From: CAYRVX01 sp964642165
GTDB taxonomy: Bacteria > Planctomycetota > Phycisphaerae > SM23-33
DNA: 23,908 nt
Reading direction: 5' to 3'
Assembly: GCA_964642165.1 (NCBI GenBank)
Contig: CAZXOC010000086.1
Coordinates: forward strand, 1-23,908
The translations under genes and the position numbers were made by a program. Under the pieces are notes generated by a model. That model did no database searches. It saw only the letters and a program-made list of their open reading frames with translations, and was not told where the DNA came from. Every line of letters begins with the position of its first letter. Within the stretch, counting starts at the first letter, position 1. This document shows, piece after piece, positions 21,620 through 23,908 of the stretch.

Positions 21620-23128
21620 ATGCAGGCCGCGAGGATCATCCTGGACGGGGCGTTCGTCATCGGCGAGACGGACGCGCGGCTGTTCGGCAGCTTCGTGGAG
21701 CACCTCGGGCGCTGCGTCTACGGGGGGATCTACGACCCGGAGCATCCCTCCGCGGACGGCGACGGCTTCCGCACGGACGTGCTGAAGCTGGTCCGCGAGC
21801 TGGACGTCCCGGTGGTGCGCTGGCCGGGCGGGAACTTCGTCAGCGGCTACCACTGGGTCGACGGCGTCGGGCCGAGGGACCGGCGCCCCCGCCGCGCCGA
21901 GCCGGCCTGGAAGGCCGTCGAGACCAACGAGTTCGGCACGGACGAGTTCATCGACTGGTGCCGCGCCGCCGGCTGCGAGCCCATGGTCGCCGTCAACCTG
22001 GGCACGGACGGCCCGGCCGAGGCGCGGAACCTCGTCGAGTACTGCAACCTGCCCGCCGGATCCCACTGGAGCGACCTGCGGCGCGAGCACGGCCACGACG
22101 AGCCGCACGGCGTGAAGCTGTGGTGCCTCGGCAACGAGATGGACGGCCCGTGGCAGATGGGCTGCAAGACGCCCGCCGAGTACGCCCGCGTCGCCAACCA
22201 GGCCGCCCGCATCATGAAGATGGTGGACAAGTCCATCGAGCTGGCCGTCTGCGGCACGTGCGGGCGGGGGCTCAAGACGTTCGGCGCGTGGGAGCTGGAG
22301 GTCCTGCCGGCGACGCTCGACGTGGTGGAGTACGTCTCCATCCACGCCTACTACGGCAACAAGGACGACGACACGCCGAGCTTCCTCGCCAGGCCGGAGG
22401 AGATGGGGCGCTTCATCGAGGAGGAGGTTGCCCTGTGCGACGCCGTCGCCGCCACCGCGCGGTCCGACAAGCGCCTGATGATCAGCTTCGACGAGTGGAA
22501 CGTCTGGAACCACCACGCCTACCGCCACAGCGAGTCGACGCCGTGGACCGTCGCCCCCGCCCAGCTCGAATGCGTCTACACCGTCGAGGACGCCCTCGTC
22601 GTCGGCGGGATGCTCATCCAGCTCCTGAACCACTGCGACCGCGTGAAGGTCGCCTGCCAGGCGCAGCTCGTCAACGTGATCGGCCTCATCATCGCCGAGA
22701 AGGGCGGGCCCGCCTGGCGGCAGAGCATCTACTGGCCGTTCCTTCACGCCTCGAAGCTCGGCCGCGGCACGGTCCTGCGCCAGGCCGTCGAGACGCCGAC
22801 CTACGACGCGAAGGACTGGCCCGGCGCGCCGGTCCTGACCAGCGCCTGCGTGCTCGACGAGGAGTCCGGCGGCGTGACGATCTTCGCCGTCAACCGCAGC
22901 CTGGACTCGCCGCTCGCGCTGACGGTGGCCCTCCGCGCGCTGGGCGACCTGGAGGTGGCCGAGTGGCTCGTCCTTCGCCACGACGACCTGAAGGCCGTCA
23001 ACAGCGCCGACGTGCCGGACAACGTCGCGCCCGCGGTGATCGAAGGCGCCGTCGTGAAGGACGGGCAACTGGCGGGCGAGCTGCCCCCGGCGTCCTGGAA
23101 CGTGATCCGCCTGGCCCGGCCGTCGTAG
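21620..23128 (+). CDS. Alpha-L-arabinofuranosidase, GH51
   Basis: This 502-residue glycosidase releases terminal alpha-L-arabinofuranose from arabinans, arabinoxylans or arabinogalactans. Family 51 landmarks are LFGSFVEHLGRCVYGGIYDP (21-40), VVRWPGGNFVSGYHWVDGVGP split at ~65-85, the acid/base Glu in WCLGNEMDGPWQ (E173) and the nucleophile Glu in MISFDEWNVW (E292). The C-terminal ~120 residues form the usual beta domain. The length is normal. No signal peptide is seen, so it is likely cytoplasmic. It follows the GH2 gene by 3 bp with AAGGGAG upstream, so both are probably translated from one mRNA, which suggests a substrate carrying both arabinofuranosyl and a beta-linked sugar such as galactose. 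Confidence 0.95.
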   Translation: MQAARIILDGAFVIGETDARLFGSFVEHLGRCVYGGIYDPEHPSADGDGFRTDVLKLVRELDVPVVRWPGGNFVSGYHWVDGVGPRDRRPRRAEPAWKAVETNEFGTDEFIDWCRAAGCEPMVAVNLGTDGPAEARNLVEYCNLPAGSHWSDLRREHGHDEPHGVKLWCLGNEMDGPWQMGCKTPAEYARVANQAARIMKMVDKSIELAVCGTCGRGLKTFGAWELEVLPATLDVVEYVSIHAYYGNKDDDTPSFLARPEEMGRFIEEEVALCDAVAATARSDKRLMISFDEWNVWNHHAYRHSESTPWTVAPAQLECVYTVEDALVVGGMLIQLLNHCDRVKVACQAQLVNVIGLIIAEKGGPAWRQSIYWPFLHASKLGRGTVLRQAVETPTYDAKDWPGAPVLTSACVLDEESGGVTIFAVNRSLDSPLALTVALRALGDLEVAEWLVLRHDDLKAVNSADVPDNVAPAVIEGAVVKDGQLAGELPPASWNVIRLARPS

Positions 23129-23151
23129 TGCGCGAAACGCCGCGGGGATGC

Positions 23152-23157
23152 TACAAT
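23152..23157 (+). promoter_or_regulatory. -10 box of the DUF433-DUF5615 pair
   Basis: TACAAT at 23152-23157, followed by GG, matches the other -10 boxes here. The -35 (about 23128-23134) is weak. The predicted start near 23164 is just ahead of two hairpins. Confidence 0.4.
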
Positions 23158-23170
23158 GGCGGCACGCGGC

Positions 23171-23207
23171 GCCCGGGATGCCGGGCTCGGCCGGCTCCCG
23201 GCGGGAG
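23171..23207 (+). promoter_or_regulatory. Two leader hairpins before the toxin-antitoxin-type pair, the second covering the SD
   Basis: GCCCGG (23171-23176) pairs with CCGGGC (23181-23186). CTCCC (23195-23199) pairs with GGGAG (23203-23207), the latter being part of the likely SD (GGGAGAGG) of the DUF433 gene. As DNA the inverted repeats could also be an operator for autoregulation. Confidence 0.35.
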
Positions 23208-23216
23208 AGGACGAGG

Positions 23217-23444
23217 ATGGAACGAATCGAGGTCAATCCGCAGGTCCACTTCGGCAAGCCCTGTGTGGCGGGCACGCGAATCCCGGTGGTGGACGTACTG
23301 GAGCTGGTCTGTCAGGGCATTCCTTTCGAGGGGATCCTGCGGGACCACTACCCTGACCTGTCCGTCGAGGACATCCGGGCCTGCATCCGGTACGCCATCG
23401 AGGTCATCGGCGCCGAGGACGTGCACATCTCAAGTGCGTCATGA
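23217..23444 (+). CDS. DUF433 family protein, antitoxin-like
   Basis: This 75-residue protein matches DUF433 over its full length: RIEVNPQVHFGKPCVAGTRI (3-22), then VVDVLELVCQGIPFEGILRD and YPDLSVEDIRACIRYAIE. The family is a small winged- or helix-turn-helix-type domain often encoded just upstream of DUF5615 PIN-like proteins and taken as the antitoxin of a VapBC-like pair. The start at 23217 has GGGAGAGG upstream. Its stop overlaps the start of the next gene as ATGA (23441-23444), giving tight coupling. The GC content seems lower here than in the neighbouring glycosidase genes. Confidence 0.92.
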   Translation: MERIEVNPQVHFGKPCVAGTRIPVVDVLELVCQGIPFEGILRDHYPDLSVEDIRACIRYAIEVIGAEDVHISSAS

Positions 23445-23803
23445 GGTTCCTCCTGGACCAGGACGTGTACGCGGCGACGGCTTCGTTCCTGCGGGAACTG
23501 GGGCACGACGTCGTGACGGCGGCCGAGGCCGGCCGTGAACGAGACACAGACGAGGAGCTTCTCGACGCCGCTCAGCGTGAGGGGCGCATCCTGGTGACAC
23601 GCGACCGCGACTTCGGCAGTCTCGTGTTCGTAGGAAACAAGCGTTGCGGTGTTCTCTACTTGCGCGTCTCATCCCCTGCGCTCGCGGCTGGTCACGAGCA
23701 GCTGGCGAGCGTCTTGGCGGCCTACACCGAGGACCAACTGGCTGCCGCCTTCGTTACGGTGGAGCCGGGCAGGCACAGATTCCGTCGCCTGCCCGCGAGA
23801 TAG
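23441..23803 (+). CDS. DUF5615 PIN-like protein, toxin-like
   Basis: This 120-residue protein has the DUF5615/Mut7-C PIN-like pattern: MRFLLDQDVY with Asp6 and Asp8, ELGHDVVTAAE, TDEELLDAAQREGRILVTRD, then DFGSLVF, with acidic residues D37-E38, D55 and D57 as likely metal ligands. PIN-type toxins are Mg-dependent RNases. The 4-bp overlap with DUF433 supports a toxin-antitoxin type operon, although activity of this subfamily as a toxin is less well proven than for VapC. The codon use is less GC-biased than in the neighbouring glycosidases, in line with horizontal acquisition. Confidence 0.9.
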   Translation: MRFLLDQDVYAATASFLRELGHDVVTAAEAGRERDTDEELLDAAQREGRILVTRDRDFGSLVFVGNKRCGVLYLRVSSPALAAGHEQLASVLAAYTEDQLAAAFVTVEPGRHRFRRLPAR

Positions 23804-23831
23804 CGCGCGGAACGCAGGACGACCAGGGCGC

Positions 23832-23908
23832 TCACCCCTCGACCATCTCCATGGCCATGCGGGCCCATTCCCAGAGGCGGTGCGGTTCGCCGCGGACGGT
23901 GTGGATGT
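23832..23908 (-). CDS. C-terminal fragment of an unidentified gene
   Basis: The minus strand reads IHTVRGEPHRLWEWAR followed by MAMEMVEG and TGA at 23834-23832. The rest is outside the window. The length (~25 codons) is too short to assign. It converges with the DUF5615 gene. Confidence 0.4.
   Translation of the reverse strand, partial: IHTVRGEPHRLWEWARMAMEMVEG

Noticed and set aside
19829..23275. 1148-codon minus-strand open frame opposite the GH2 and GH51 genes
   Set aside because: Composition is Ala/Val/Arg/Asp-rich with no recognisable domain; the plus strand carries two enzymes with intact catalytic residues.

Overview
The window is high-GC DNA, apparently about 70% by eye. The gene content points to the Planctomycetota, probably a Phycisphaerae-like lineage from a metagenome-assembled genome. 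The signs are a Tat-exported sulfatase, a Gfo/Idh/MocA oxidoreductase, a Tat-exported fucose-isomerase-fold protein, GH2 and GH51 glycosidases, DUF4416 and several lineage-type hypotheticals. A 100-N scaffold gap lies at 14831-14930. The taxonomic call is inference from gene families, with no marker phylogeny behind it. No rRNA, tRNA, CRISPR array or insertion sequence was seen.

Layout: the first ~250 bases hold the 5' part of a trpF-like gene (minus strand) whose catalytic Cys position is Glu. It diverges from a Gfo/Idh/MocA oxidoreductase (290-1480), and both promoters appear to share one palindromic -35 box. On the minus strand from 5694 to 1464 is a chain DUF4416 - polyprenyl-phosphate sugar-phosphate transferase - O-antigen ligase/polymerase-like protein. 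Both junctions are ATGA overlaps and the promoter looks nearly leaderless. Next is a small exported protein (6264-5884, minus) behind a strong promoter and a ~270-nt leader in an AT-rich island. Then come serS and a DAHP synthase gene. The DAHP synthase has a ~300-nt structured leader that encodes a possible 56-residue peptide ending AWGSWRYAYLWGWRGW, a candidate aromatic-amino-acid attenuator.

The second half holds the Tat-exported isomerase-fold protein, then a DEAD-box helicase and a sulfatase transcribed from back-to-back promoters. A small hypothetical protein, the gap, a lipoprotein plus an orphan PAS histidine kinase, and hemL with a downstream membrane protein follow. The window ends with a two-gene glycosidase operon (GH2 then GH51), a DUF433/DUF5615 toxin-antitoxin-type pair and a fragment of one more gene.

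Several genes are preceded by sigma70-like promoters of form TTGnnn-16/17-TAnAnT, which helped to choose starts. The polysaccharide theme (sulfatase, GH2, GH51, oxidoreductase, isomerase-fold protein, glycan assembly chain) runs through the window, but the genes do not form one operon. The most notable regulatory candidates are the DAHP synthase leader peptide, the leader of the small exported protein and the shared -35 box.
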